Shown: one piece after another, positions 41,457 to 49,992 of the stretch
How the letters are laid out: every line of letters starts with the position of its first letter
Position numbering within the stretch: the first letter of the stretch is position 1
NCBI GenBank assembly: GCA_003164035.1
Contig: PLRS01000096.1
Coordinates: forward strand, 1 to 54,348
Reading direction: 5' to 3'
Length of the DNA stretch: 54,348 nucleotides
From: Bryobacterales bacterium
Lineage (GTDB): Bacteria; Acidobacteriota; Terriglobia; Bryobacterales; Bryobacteraceae
Position numbers and translations under genes: made by a program
The notes under the pieces: model-generated
Database searches by the model: none
Told to the model about the DNA's origin: nothing
Seen by the model: only the letters and a program-made list of their open reading frames with translations

Positions 41457-41519
41457 TTTGCCGAGGCAGCAGTGTTCGTCTCTCCTGCCGCTGCCACAGG
41501 GGCATGTGCCGTTACGGCC
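41457..41519 (-). pseudogene. SEC-C zinc-motif remnant
   Basis: In the frame 41690-41436 the motif GRNGTCPCGSGRRDEHCC encodes a SEC-C-type zinc ribbon (CxCxSGxxxxHCC). Nothing before it resembles a SecA or other SEC-C carrier; the preceding residues come from the decamer repeats. Probably a displaced C-terminus. Confidence 0.45.
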
Positions 41520-41532
41520 GGGCTCCTCCGCT

Positions 41533-41766
41533 TGTGCAGAATTGTGCACGTGGAAGACGGGGTTCGGTTGGGCGTCGTTGTGCATCGTTGTGCATTCCTG
41601 TGCGCCGCCGGGTGTGAAAAAACAAATAAGCCCTTTAATTGCTTCACTGGCGCTTGCCGGGGGCTTTTCCCGTTGTGCGCGGTTGTGCATTTTTGTGCAT
41701 GCCTACCAGCTAAGCCGCGACCAACCGCCGGGATCGTCGGCCCAGCTTTTGTGCATTCCTGTGCAT
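41533..41766. repeat. Phased TGTGCATTYY decamer clusters
   Basis: TGTGCA (or TGTGCG) starts at 41533, 41543; 41579, 41589, 41599; 41674, 41684, 41694; and 41750, 41760. Within each cluster the step is exactly 10 bases, close to one DNA turn. The same pattern occurs at 1848/1858. Consensus TGTGCATTYY; the complement begins ATGCACA. Confidence 0.8.
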
Positions 41767-42032
41767 GGAGTGACGCCATCCGAGGACGGCATTACCGCCC
41801 GGCCAGACAGGTTGGCCAAGCAGGTGACCTGCCGGTTTCCCCGGCGGAAGCGTCTCCCTGTGATTAACGGGGCGATAATAGGCTCGTTTGGTAAGAACCG
41901 GCCAAGACACCGTAATTCTCTGGTTTCAAGAGCTTTCTCCCCCGCACAAAGGTTACCACGGGCGGTCAAGCGGCCGGCATCCAGCAGGCTTTGTTAGCAA
42001 TGGGTTACGCTCTGTGACCGGAATTGGTGGCC

Positions 42033-42101
42033 CCCGCATTTCCCCGCGGCGCCTCGCGAAGCGTAGGGAAGTGCGGGATGGGGACGGAGCGCCCTGTCCC
42101 C
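42033..42101. repeat. Two palindromes
   Basis: CCCGCATTTCCC (42033-42044) pairs with GGGAAGTGCGGG (42066-42077), one mismatch. A second, GGGGAC...GTCCCC, spans 42080-42101. No gene is involved. Confidence 0.5.
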
Positions 42102-42228
42102 TTGGCCAATTTTGGGTCCGCCGACCACCCCGGATGCGCTGAAAACAAAAGAGCGCTCATCCCTTGCGCCTGAGATCGGCTCTGCATCTGCATGATACTA
42201 CGAGATTAGCGAATTACGAAGGGCTCGC

Positions 42229-42278
42229 GTCAGGCTGTCCCCACTGTCCCTCCGTCAGGCTGTCCCCACTGTCCCTCC
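42229..42278. repeat. Two 25-base direct repeats
   Basis: Two identical, adjacent copies of a unit starting GTCAGGCTGTCCCC and ending CTGTCCCTCC, followed by shorter CTGTCCC pieces up to about 42320. Likely slippage or a recombined REP fragment rather than a CRISPR unit. Confidence 0.7.
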
Positions 42279-42658
42279 ACTGTCCCTGTCCCCCCCCACT
42301 GTCCCCCGTCCCCGTCCCCCCGCTCTATTGCCTTCCGTACTGGCTGACGCCGTCGGCTCCCTGTATTGCCGTTTTCGGAGCTCAATTTCCCAGCCCACAT
42401 ATGCCCCTGTCCAACGCTTCCAGTGCAGCCTCGCGACTGCCCTCGCATGGCTCGGGGTCAGGATGGTTCGCTACTCCTTTCCTGTGTGACTCTTGCATTC
42501 CCTACTCCACGCCGGTTTATCCCGACGCTATCCAGCCAGGAGTGGCTGCGCCACATCGCGGCAAGCCGCAACGAAATCCATTCGTAGAATCGCCTGAACC
42601 GGGCCGCCAGGGGGCGCCGGCAGGGGAAAACGGCGGCTCCAGGAAGGCAGCCAATTGC

Positions 42659-42690
42659 GGGGCGGACCACGAAAAACGATGGTCTGCCCC
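42659..42690. repeat. Single REP hairpin, second family
   Basis: GGGGCGGACCA-CGAAAAACGA-TGGTCTGCCCC, with 10 of 11 arm bases paired. Loop and upper stem match the right hairpin of 38224-38312. Confidence 0.75.
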
Positions 42691-42867
42691 ACGGCGAGAA
42701 TCGTGGCGGGCCGCGAAGGGATTGGCTGGTAGTAGTACAGCGCAGCATAGCCGCAACCAAAAGCGCCGGGATGAGTCCCGGCGTGGCAGACTGAGAGTCC
42801 GCTCCACAGGAAGGTCGCTCCGGCGGGAAGTGCCATGGCCTGACCAGTTATTTATTGGACACTACAC

Positions 42868-44730
42868 TTACGATGGCTCCGACACGCTGCCGGGCAGCCT
42901 GGCCGCGGCGATTTGGGCGATATCGAGCAGTTGGGGCGGGGGCTGGGTGAGGGTGCCCAGCGCGTCGCGGAACATGGACTGGCAGAAGGGGCAGGCGGTA
43001 GCGATGACGTTGGCGCCGGTAGCGGCCAGCTCTTCGGCGCGCGCGATATTGACGCGGCTGCCTTTTTCCTCGCCCAGAAACATTTGGCCGCCGCCGGCGC
43101 CGCAGCAGAAGGAGCGGGCGCGGGAGCGGGGTGGGTCGGTGAGCGCGCCGTATCTGGCGGCTACCGTTCGCGGTTCCTCGTATACGCCGCGGTAGCGGCC
43201 CAGGTAACAAGGGTCGTGGAAGACGGTCTTCTCCGGCGAACCATCCGGAGCCGGAAGGCGCGTCCCCAGGCGCGCCAGCAACTGGCTATGGTGCTCGATC
43301 GAGAAATCGGCGCCGTACTCGCACCAGTCGGTGCCGATGGTGCGCACGCAATGGGGGCAGATGGAAACCAGGCGGGTCGCTTTGGCGGCGCGGATGGTCT
43401 CGATATTGGCTTGGGCCAGCCCCGAAACCGCCAGGTCGTTGCCCAGCCGGCGCGCCGGATCGCCGGTGCATTTCTCTTTGCGCAGCACGCCAAAACTGAC
43501 GCCGGCGTGGCGGAGCAGGCGCGCCAGCGACAGTACGATCTCACGTCCCTGGGGATCGTAGGCGCCCATGCAGCCCAGCCACAGGCAGTATTCCTGGGTG
43601 CCGTCGAACAAGGGCAGGGAGTTCTTTTCGATGAACTTCTGGCGCTCGGAGGGTGCGAACCCAAGGGCGTTGCCGTGGCGCTCCAGGTTGTGGAACAGCT
43701 TGCCGCCGTAATCGTCTTCCCACTTGCCGGTGTTGACGGCGCCGCGCCGCAGGCCGACGATCAGGGGCAGGTGCTGAATGCCGACCGGACATTGGTACTC
43801 ACAGGCGCCGCAGGTGGTGCACTGGAAGACGGCCTCTTCGGCGATGTGCGGGCCCAGCAGGGGCGCATCGGCGCGGGCGCCGTGTTCGCGTAGATAGCCG
43901 CGCAGGCCGAGCACGATTTCCTTCGGGTTGAGCGTCTTGCCGGTGGCGTAGGCGGGACAATGCTCGGTGCAGCGGCCGCATTCCACGCAGGAGAATGCCT
44001 GCAGAGCGTCGACGCGGGTGACGTCCTTGCCGATGTCCAGGCCGAAATCCTCGTCGCCCTCGAGCGGTGGAATGGCGCTGAAGCCCTGGCGGCCGAGAAA
44101 AACCGTGAACGGGCTGAGCGCCAGGTGCAGGTGCTTGGTGTGCGGAATCAGGGGAAGAAAAACGAGCAAGGCCAGGGTATGCAGCCACCAGTTCACCTGA
44201 GCCGGGGCGGAGCCGTCCTGCAGGCCAAGGCTGGCCAGGTAGGTGATCATCAGCAGGAAGATGAGGGCCGCGATCGTTCCCGATTCGGGGGACGTTTTTC
44301 CTAGCCATACTGGACGTATGATGAAACGGCGCAGGAACAGGCCTAGTATGGAAGCTGCGACCAATATGGCCCAAATTGCCGCGAAGTTACTGTACAATCG
44401 TGAAATCACATGGGCCCGGTCCAGGAACCGGCCACCGAACGGGGAAGCAAGATGGTTGAGCGAGACTAGGGCAAAGGCACAGAAGCCCCAGAAAACCAGC
44501 GCGTGCGCCAATCCAGGTAACGGACGCTCGCGAATGACCTTACTCTGGACCATCACTTCCGAAACGAAGCGACCGAGACGCGGCAGCAGCGGACGAAAGC
44601 GAAAATCCGGTGTTGGGCGCGAGCCTCGGATCGCATCGAGGACCCTTCCCAGTCGAAGAAGGAACAAGCCGATCGATGCGGCCAGGAGCAGCGCCAGGAT
44701 CAGTTGTTCGGGCCATGAGACGTTTGTCAT
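42868..44730 (-). CDS. Membrane-bound Fe-S oxidoreductase (HdrD/GlpC-like fused to NarI-like anchor)
   Basis: 620 residues. The N-terminal 200 have about five membrane helices of the haem b/NarI-like type. Next come two 4Fe-4S motifs, CVECGRCTEHCP and CTTCGACEYQCP. Two CCG domains follow (CLWLGCMGAYDP...CPHC and DPCYLGRYRG...FCCGAGGGQMF...CPFC). This is the layout of membrane-bound HdrD-like oxidoreductases proposed to pass electrons between quinone and ETF or acyl-CoA dehydrogenases. No ETF gene is beside it here. Divergent to the UXS gene. Confidence 0.9.
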   Translation of the reverse strand: MTNVSWPEQLILALLLAASIGLFLLRLGRVLDAIRGSRPTPDFRFRPLLPRLGRFVSEVMVQSKVIRERPLPGLAHALVFWGFCAFALVSLNHLASPFGGRFLDRAHVISRLYSNFAAIWAILVAASILGLFLRRFIIRPVWLGKTSPESGTIAALIFLLMITYLASLGLQDGSAPAQVNWWLHTLALLVFLPLIPHTKHLHLALSPFTVFLGRQGFSAIPPLEGDEDFGLDIGKDVTRVDALQAFSCVECGRCTEHCPAYATGKTLNPKEIVLGLRGYLREHGARADAPLLGPHIAEEAVFQCTTCGACEYQCPVGIQHLPLIVGLRRGAVNTGKWEDDYGGKLFHNLERHGNALGFAPSERQKFIEKNSLPLFDGTQEYCLWLGCMGAYDPQGREIVLSLARLLRHAGVSFGVLRKEKCTGDPARRLGNDLAVSGLAQANIETIRAAKATRLVSICPHCVRTIGTDWCEYGADFSIEHHSQLLARLGTRLPAPDGSPEKTVFHDPCYLGRYRGVYEEPRTVAARYGALTDPPRSRARSFCCGAGGGQMFLGEEKGSRVNIARAEELAATGANVIATACPFCQSMFRDALGTLTQPPPQLLDIAQIAAARLPGSVSEPS

Positions 44731-44788
44731 AGCGCGGCCAAGTTAGACTGTAGCACGGTGTAAGGAAACGGGTTTTCGGGGAGGGAAG

Positions 44789-45736
44789 TTGCGAATCGTC
44801 GTCGCCGGCGCCGCCGGTTTTATTGGCTCTCATCTATGTGACCGCCTGCTGGCGGAGGGGCATCAAGTGGTGGGCCTCGACAACTTGCTGACCGGCGCGG
44901 CACGGAATATCGCGCACCTGGCGGGAGATCCGCGTTTCGAGTTTTTCGAGCGCGACATCACGCAGCCCTTCGAAGTTGCGGGCTCGGTGGACGCGGTATT
45001 CAACCTGGCATCGCCGGCAAGTCCGTTCGATTATCTTCGCTGTCCGATCGAGACGCTGGATGTGGGGTCGCTGGGCACGCGGCGGCTGCTGGAGCTGGCG
45101 CGAACCGCCAATGCCCGTTTTCTGCTGGCCTCGACGTCGGAAACCTACGGCGACCCGGCCGTACACCCGCAGGTGGAAACCTACTGGGGCAACGTCAACC
45201 CGGTGGGACCGCGCTCCTGCTACGACGAAAGCAAGCGTTTCGCCGAGGCGCTGACCATGGCCTACCACCGCAAGCACGGCCTGGCGACCAACATCGCGCG
45301 GATCTTCAACACTTACGGGCCGCGCATGAAGCTCAACGACGGCCGGGTGGTGCCGGCGTTCCTGGATCAGGCGCTGCGCGACGTTCCCATGACGGTCTTT
45401 GGCGAAGGCAGACAGACGCGCAGTTTCTGCTACGTGAGCGACCTGGTGGACGGATTATACCGGCTGATGCTTTCGAGCGAGCGCTACCCGGTGAATCTGG
45501 GCAATCCGCGAGAGATGACTATTCTGGAATTCGCCGAACGCATTCGTGCGCTGACCGGGACGAAGGCGCGGATCGAGTTTCGGGCGCTGCCGGAAGACGA
45601 TCCCCGGCAGCGCCAGCCGGATATCTCGAAAGCGCGGGCGATATTGGGCTGGGAGCCGCGCGTGTCGCTGGATGAGGGGCTGCGCGAGACGGTGGCGTAT
45701 TTCAGGGGGCTGGTGGGCGCGGGCGTAGGGGTGTGA
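44789..45736 (+). CDS. UDP-glucuronate decarboxylase-like epimerase (UXS)
   Basis: 315 residues, TTG start. Extended SDR: NAD loop GAAGFIGSH, catalytic Tyr and Lys in [11 protein letters not shown], and the [32 protein letters not shown] signature of UDP-xylose synthases. It probably turns UDP-glucuronate into UDP-xylose. A UDP-sugar dehydrogenase is encoded at 23970 in the same window but not beside it. Confidence 0.9.
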   Translation: MRIVVAGAAGFIGSHLCDRLLAEGHQVVGLDNLLTGAARNIAHLAGDPRFEFFERDITQPFEVAGSVDAVFNLASPASPFDYLRCPIETLDVGSLGTRRLLELARTANARFLLASTSETYGDPAVHPQVETYWGNVNPVGPRSCYDESKRFAEALTMAYHRKHGLATNIARIFNTYGPRMKLNDGRVVPAFLDQALRDVPMTVFGEGRQTRSFCYVSDLVDGLYRLMLSSERYPVNLGNPREMTILEFAERIRALTGTKARIEFRALPEDDPRQRQPDISKARAILGWEPRVSLDEGLRETVAYFRGLVGAGVGV

Positions 45737-45741
45737 CCGCT

Positions 45742-46926
45742 TTAATCCCCCAGGAACTTGCCCAGCTTGCGCAGGCCGGCGACGTTATCGCACACGGCTT
45801 TCAGCCCGGCCGTGATGGGAATGGCGAGCAGCAAGCCGGGGGCATCCCACAGAAATCCCCACAGCATCAGCGAAAAAGTAACCACCAGGGGATTCAGGTG
45901 AACCCGCGATCCTACGATTTTGGGATAAAAGAGGTTCAGCGCCACCAGGTGGAGCAGGCCGACCGAAACCACCACCAGCACGTACAGCGGCACGGCGTTC
46001 AGGGTGAGGCACGAGAACAGGGGCGGGAGAATCGCCAGCGGCAGGCCCACGTAAGGCACCAGGCTGAGGAAGCCGGAAAGCGGGCCCACCAGGATGGGAA
46101 AAGGAACGCCCATGGACCAGAACATGCTGGAACTGACGATGGCCAGCGTCATTCCCAGCACGAAATTGCCGGTGACGAAAGCTCTCGCCATCTCCGCGAT
46201 TCCCTGCAGGCTGCGGGCCGCTACCACCCGGTCTTCACCCGAGAAGAATTGCAGGAAGCTGCGGTTGATGTGGTCGCGCCAGCTCAGCATGAAGTACACC
46301 AGAAAAGGCACGAAGGAGGCCATCAGCAGAAACCTGTAAAACGAGCTCAGGCGGGCGGCGATGAAGTCGCCGATGGGGGTTCGCTCTTCGTGAATTCGCA
46401 CTTCGGGAATGGAGCCGGGGGCGGCTGGAGGCTGCTGCACGGGTGCCGGAGCACGGCCGCGTTTGGTGGGCCGAGCCGCCGCCTGCTGCGCCCGCAGGCG
46501 CTCCTGCTCTTCCTGCCGCTGCTGCGCCGGAAGCAGCAGCCGGGTGGCATTTTCTTCCGCGTCGGCGACCCTGCGCTGCACCGTATCGACCAGTTCGCCA
46601 ATGCGCTCTCCATATTTCGGCATCGTCTGGTACAGCGCCGCGAACTGCGAATAAGCGCCCAGCCCCACCACGTACAACAAAGCCAGCGCCACCGTGCAGA
46701 CCACGAAGCTTGCCAGCGAACGCGGCAGCCGCAGGCGCATCAGCAGCACCACGAACGGATCCAGAATGAACGCGATCACCACCGACACGATGGAGGTGAT
46801 GAATAACGGGCGGCCGTAGTATAAGAGCGCTACGACCACGCCGAGCGCGATCAACCACTGCGCACGTTCCGGTGTGGTTCGCGTAGCGGCTGCGGCACGC
46901 GTGACAGGCTTGGTGACTAACGCCAC
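45742..46926 (-). CDS. AI-2E family transporter (PerM-like)
   Basis: 394 residues with seven to eight helices. Early helices after an Ala-rich N-terminus, then a large loop with a Gln/Arg-rich, Pro-rich insert (LLPAQQRQEEQERLRAQQAAARPTKRGR), and the family's C-terminal PYVGLPLAILPPLFSCL and HLVALNLFYPKIVGSRVHLNPLVV. The family includes the TqsA autoinducer-2 exporter but also Na+/H+ antiporters, so the cargo is not known. Divergent to ruvX. Confidence 0.88.
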   Translation of the reverse strand: MALVTKPVTRAAAATRTTPERAQWLIALGVVVALLYYGRPLFITSIVSVVIAFILDPFVVLLMRLRLPRSLASFVVCTVALALLYVVGLGAYSQFAALYQTMPKYGERIGELVDTVQRRVADAEENATRLLLPAQQRQEEQERLRAQQAAARPTKRGRAPAPVQQPPAAPGSIPEVRIHEERTPIGDFIAARLSSFYRFLLMASFVPFLVYFMLSWRDHINRSFLQFFSGEDRVVAARSLQGIAEMARAFVTGNFVLGMTLAIVSSSMFWSMGVPFPILVGPLSGFLSLVPYVGLPLAILPPLFSCLTLNAVPLYVLVVVSVGLLHLVALNLFYPKIVGSRVHLNPLVVTFSLMLWGFLWDAPGLLLAIPITAGLKAVCDNVAGLRKLGKFLGD

Positions 46927-46979
46927 GGGACGATGGGCTACCCTTATCTCGAATCTAGCATGAGCTTGACTATAATGAA

Positions 46980-47447
46980 ATGGAATTGAGTTCCAAGCCT
47001 GTTACCGGCGGGGCGGATTCACCCGGTTTCGCCCTGAAACCCCGTATTTTGGCTCTCGACCTCGGCAAGAAGCGCATCGGGCTGGCCATCAGCGATCCAT
47101 TGGGGATTACGGCGCAAGGGCTTCCCAATTTAGTGCGCACCAGGAAGCGCGCCGATCTGGGCGCGCTGGAGGGGCTGGCCCGGGAGCGCGGCGTGGGGAT
47201 GTTCCTGATGGGCAACCCGATGAATATGAGGGGCAGCGAAGGGCGCCAATCGGCGTGGGTGCGCGAGTTCGCCGAAGCGTTGGAAAAATATACAGGACTG
47301 CCAGTCAAACTATGGGATGAGCGCCTCACCAGCGTGGAGGCCGGGCGGGTGCTGCGCGCAAGCGGCATCAGCATCGAAAAGCGGGCTGCCGCGGTGGATC
47401 GGCTGTCGGCGGTGATCCTGTTGCAGAGCTACCTCGATTCGTTATGA
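46980..47447 (+). CDS. ruvX: Putative pre-16S rRNA nuclease (YqgF/RuvX)
   Basis: 155 residues. RNase H-fold, once called Holliday-junction resolvase, with a role in 5' end processing of 16S rRNA. The first catalytic aspartate is in ILALDLGKKRIGLAISDP; LWDERLTSVEA gives the second acidic pair; the last is in AAVDRLSAVILLQ. The N-terminal 20 residues are unlike the family. ATG at 46980 has a TATAAT only 4 bases upstream. Overlaps mltG by ATGA. Confidence 0.93.
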   Translation: MELSSKPVTGGADSPGFALKPRILALDLGKKRIGLAISDPLGITAQGLPNLVRTRKRADLGALEGLARERGVGMFLMGNPMNMRGSEGRQSAWVREFAEALEKYTGLPVKLWDERLTSVEAGRVLRASGISIEKRAAAVDRLSAVILLQSYLDSL

Positions 47448-48421
47448 AGCGGCTGGGATGGGTCGCGCTGGTTTTCATCGTGCTGCTAGGGTGGGCCGCG
47501 TGGCGCCTCCGGCAGCCGTACCAGGGTTTTGAAGAGGCGGTATTTGTCGACCTCCCGCGGGGCACAGGTGCGTTCGCCATGGGGCAGCGGCTGGCGGCCG
47601 CGGGGGTGGTGCGCAGCCCGTGGGATTTCGTGGCTGCCCGGCTGTGGGCGCGCGGCCGGGTGCTGCAAGCCGGCGAGTACCGTTTCGACCGCGCCGCCAC
47701 CGCCGGCGAGATCGTCCAGCGCCTGGCGCGCGGCGACGTCTTCTATTACGCGCTGACGGTGCCGGAAGGCTGGAATATGTTCGATATCGCGCAGGCCGCC
47801 GGCCAGTTCGGCGTCTTCAGCGCCGACGAATTCCTGCGGGCCGCGCGGGACCCGTCCGCGATTCGCGATCTGGACCCCGAAGCGCCCAGCCTGGAGGGTT
47901 ATCTTTTCCCCGAAACCTACCGCCTGACCCGCCACGCCACGCCGCGCGACCTCTGCCGCCAGATGACCGCCCGCTTTCGCGAAGCCTGGAACAAAACCGG
48001 CGGCGGAGACGTTCATCGAACCGTGACCATGGCCTCGCTGGTGGAGCGCGAAGGTAAGCTGGCGGAGGAGCGTCCGTTGATTGCCGCGGTTTTCTTCAAC
48101 CGGCTGCGGTCGGGGATGGCGCTCGATTGCGACTCCACCACCATCTACGCCGCGCTGCTCGACCAGCGGTGGCGCGGCGCCATCCACCGCTCCGACCTGG
48201 CCAGCGGCAATCCCTACAATACCTACCGCCGCGCGGGCCTTCCACCCGGTCCCATTGCCAATCCCGGGTTGCAATCGATTCGCGCCGCGCTTCATCCGGC
48301 CCGTTCCGAGGCGCTGTATTTCGTGGCCCGGCCGGACGGCTCCGGCGGCCACCAGTTTTCCCTCCATCTGGCCGAGCACCAGGCAGCCGTGGAGCGTTAT
48401 CGGCGTGGGACGCGCAAGTGA
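47444..48421 (+). CDS. mltG: Endolytic murein transglycosylase MltG
   Basis: 325 residues with one N-terminal membrane anchor. Cuts nascent glycan strands to end peptidoglycan chains. LysM-like part, then the YceG domain with EGYLFPETYRL, the catalytic glutamate in MASLVEREGKL, and the ending SDLASGNPYNTYRRAGLPPGPIANPG. All key boxes are kept. Overlaps ruvX by 4 bases and the next gene at GTGA. Confidence 0.94.
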   Translation: MKRLGWVALVFIVLLGWAAWRLRQPYQGFEEAVFVDLPRGTGAFAMGQRLAAAGVVRSPWDFVAARLWARGRVLQAGEYRFDRAATAGEIVQRLARGDVFYYALTVPEGWNMFDIAQAAGQFGVFSADEFLRAARDPSAIRDLDPEAPSLEGYLFPETYRLTRHATPRDLCRQMTARFREAWNKTGGGDVHRTVTMASLVEREGKLAEERPLIAAVFFNRLRSGMALDCDSTTIYAALLDQRWRGAIHRSDLASGNPYNTYRRAGLPPGPIANPGLQSIRAALHPARSEALYFVARPDGSGGHQFSLHLAEHQAAVERYRRGTRK

Positions 48422-48888
48422 GCCCGTCGGCTAGCGGCAAGCCCGAGTCCATCAAACGGCGCCTGGCCGCCTACTTCGCCGCGGCTCAACCCGGTGCCAT
48501 CGACGAAGCCGTCTGGCTCGATCTGCTGGCGAAGCTGGCGCCGGTTTCGGAAAGTTACCTGCGCGAGCTGGTGCGCGCCACCGGTCTGCCGTTTGCGCAG
48601 CCTTACGCGGGTGTGAGGCAACACAGCTTCGAGGAGCTGGAGAGGAGCCTGTGCGAACTGACCGCGGTCTACGTTGCGGCGCTGGAAGCGGGCGACCGCG
48701 AGCGGGCCCGCTATTGCCGCCGCCAGGCAATCGCCGCCAAGGATCGGGCCAGGTTCCTGGCCGCCAGCGCCCGCCTGCCCGAGACCAAGCGCGCGCAAAA
48801 GCGCGAAATGGTGGAGTGGATGCTGGTCTGGCTGGAAAACCCCGGCGTGTTCGCCGCCTGGGTGGAAGCCCGCAGGAAACGGATGTAA
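48418..48888 (+). CDS. Conserved hypothetical helical protein after mltG
   Basis: 156 residues, GTG at 48418 overlapping the mltG stop. Mostly alpha-helical, with repeated Arg/Glu patterns and an FEELERSLCELTAVYVAAL helix. It looks like a small acidobacterial family, but I do not recognise it. Its coupling to mltG suggests a role near cell-wall synthesis or division. Confidence 0.75.
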   Translation: MSPSASGKPESIKRRLAAYFAAAQPGAIDEAVWLDLLAKLAPVSESYLRELVRATGLPFAQPYAGVRQHSFEELERSLCELTAVYVAALEAGDRERARYCRRQAIAAKDRARFLAASARLPETKRAQKREMVEWMLVWLENPGVFAAWVEARRKRM

Positions 48889-48908
48889 TCGCGAGCCGGG
48901 AGCCGTCC

Positions 48909-49100
48909 CTACCGCACGACGGTGAACCAAACCGTCAGACCCACCGCCAGCACCGCGAAGACCACTACCGCATATAGAAAGAGGTGTGGATTCGGAACCG
49001 GCTGTCCGCAACTGGGACAGCGCGGCGCCTTGGGAGGTATGGACGTCATGCAGCGCTCGCACACCATCCCCTTGACGTCACCCGCCATATGATCGGCCAT
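48909..49100 (-). CDS. Small zinc-ribbon membrane protein
   Basis: 63 residues: a CxxC...CxxC zinc ribbon (CERCMTSIPPKAPRCPSCGQP) followed by one membrane helix. Proteins of this build are common in acidobacteria; function unknown. Confidence 0.65.
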   Translation of the reverse strand: MADHMAGDVKGMVCERCMTSIPPKAPRCPSCGQPVPNPHLFLYAVVVFAVLAVGLTVWFTVVR

Positions 49101-49247
49101 CAGAATGAGTGTACAACGACCGGACCACGCCTATTGGGGAAGTGAAAGACGAAGGACGACGGGTGCGGGCATTATCCGGAAAATCGGGTGACAGGCGCTG
49201 TAGACTTTAGGCTCGAGGGAACGCGACAATAACAAGAGGCGATTTTC

Positions 49248-49508
49248 ATGACGATCATCCTAAGACCTGAACAGGAGCGGCTGCTGTTGCAGGCAATCGA
49301 CTCCGGATTGGCGCACACCGCGGATGAGGCATTGGACCAGGCGCTGGATGCATTGCGCCTTCGCCTGCCCCGGTCGGCGGCGGCCCAGGTACGCACACCC
49401 CAGGAAATCCGGGCCTGGCTCGACGATCTCGCCGCCCTCTCCGACAGGATTCCACCAAGGCCCGGCGAGAGTTTCTCCCGCGAGATGATTTACCAGGGCC
49501 ACGCATAG
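49248..49508 (+). CDS. VapB/ParD-like antitoxin
   Basis: 86 residues. MTIILRPEQERLLLQAIDSGLAHTADEALDQALDAL is the pattern of short ParD/RHH-like antitoxins; residues 50-86 form the tail. The stop TAG overlaps the GTG of a VapC gene (TAGTG). Confidence 0.85.
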   Translation: MTIILRPEQERLLLQAIDSGLAHTADEALDQALDALRLRLPRSAAAQVRTPQEIRAWLDDLAALSDRIPPRPGESFSREMIYQGHA

Positions 49509-49966
49509 TGGCCGTACCGAATCATCTGGTCGATAGCAATATCCTGCTCAGAATGGCGCGCCGTGACGATCCCGATCATGCCATTGTGAATGCGGCACTT
49601 GCCGCGCTTGCCGAAGGCGGGGCCGTTCTTTACTACACGCATCAGAACGTTGCCGAATTCTGGAACGTCGCCACTCGGCCCGTGGATAGGAACGGGTTCG
49701 GCCTAACGGCGGCGGACGTGGAACAGCAGACGCGAGTGATAGAAAAAGGCATGGTGCTCCTGCCGGACGGCGAGGCCGTTTATCGCGAGTGGCGGCGTCT
49801 GGTTCTTACGCACTCCGTCTCTGGCGTGCAGGTACATGACGCACGCCTGGCCGCCGCTATGAGTGTTCACAGGGTTACCCACCTGCTGACGCTGAACCCG
49901 GATGACTTCAAGCGCTACACCCACATGACCGCCGTTCACCCAAACCACTTGGCTTATCCTCGCTAG
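49508..49966 (+). CDS. PIN-domain toxin (VapC)
   Basis: 152 residues, GTG at 49508. PIN signatures: HLVDSNILLRMARRDDPDH (first acid), NVAEFWNVATRP (conserved Glu), SGVQVHDARLAAAM and HLLTLNPDDFKRY. All four acidic positions look occupied, so it is likely active. Pairs with the 49248 antitoxin. Confidence 0.9.
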   Translation: MAVPNHLVDSNILLRMARRDDPDHAIVNAALAALAEGGAVLYYTHQNVAEFWNVATRPVDRNGFGLTAADVEQQTRVIEKGMVLLPDGEAVYREWRRLVLTHSVSGVQVHDARLAAAMSVHRVTHLLTLNPDDFKRYTHMTAVHPNHLAYPR

Positions 49967-49992
49967 CCGCGTGTGTCGACGGGGATCACGGG

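Larger units (their letters stand above)
41378..42867. other. Gene-free, repeat-rich region of about 1.5 kb
   Basis: No convincing complete gene. It holds: a SEC-C-like motif remnant (41457-41519), four clusters of TGTGCA decamers (41533-41766), palindromes at 42033-42077 and 42080-42101, two 25-base direct repeats (42229-42278) in a pyrimidine-rich C/T block running to about 42330, a REP hairpin at 42659-42690, and a perfect CGCCGGGA-tgag-TCCCGGCG hairpin at 42764-42783. The long open frames seen here have low-complexity translations. It looks like a landing zone for repeats. Confidence 0.7.

Noticed and set aside
42229-42330. Possible CRISPR array
   Set aside because: Only two adjacent 25-base copies with no spacers between them and no cas genes.
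42764-42783. Perfect hairpin CGCCGGGA-tgag-TCCCGGCG as terminator of the Fe-S gene
   Set aside because: No T run after it on the minus strand and 85 bases from the stop; more likely a repeat.
42164-43195. Long open plus-strand frame of about 340 codons
   Set aside because: Translation is low-complexity (Pro/Ser-rich from C/T repeats), it runs through hairpins, and its 3' part is antisense to the Fe-S oxidoreductase gene.
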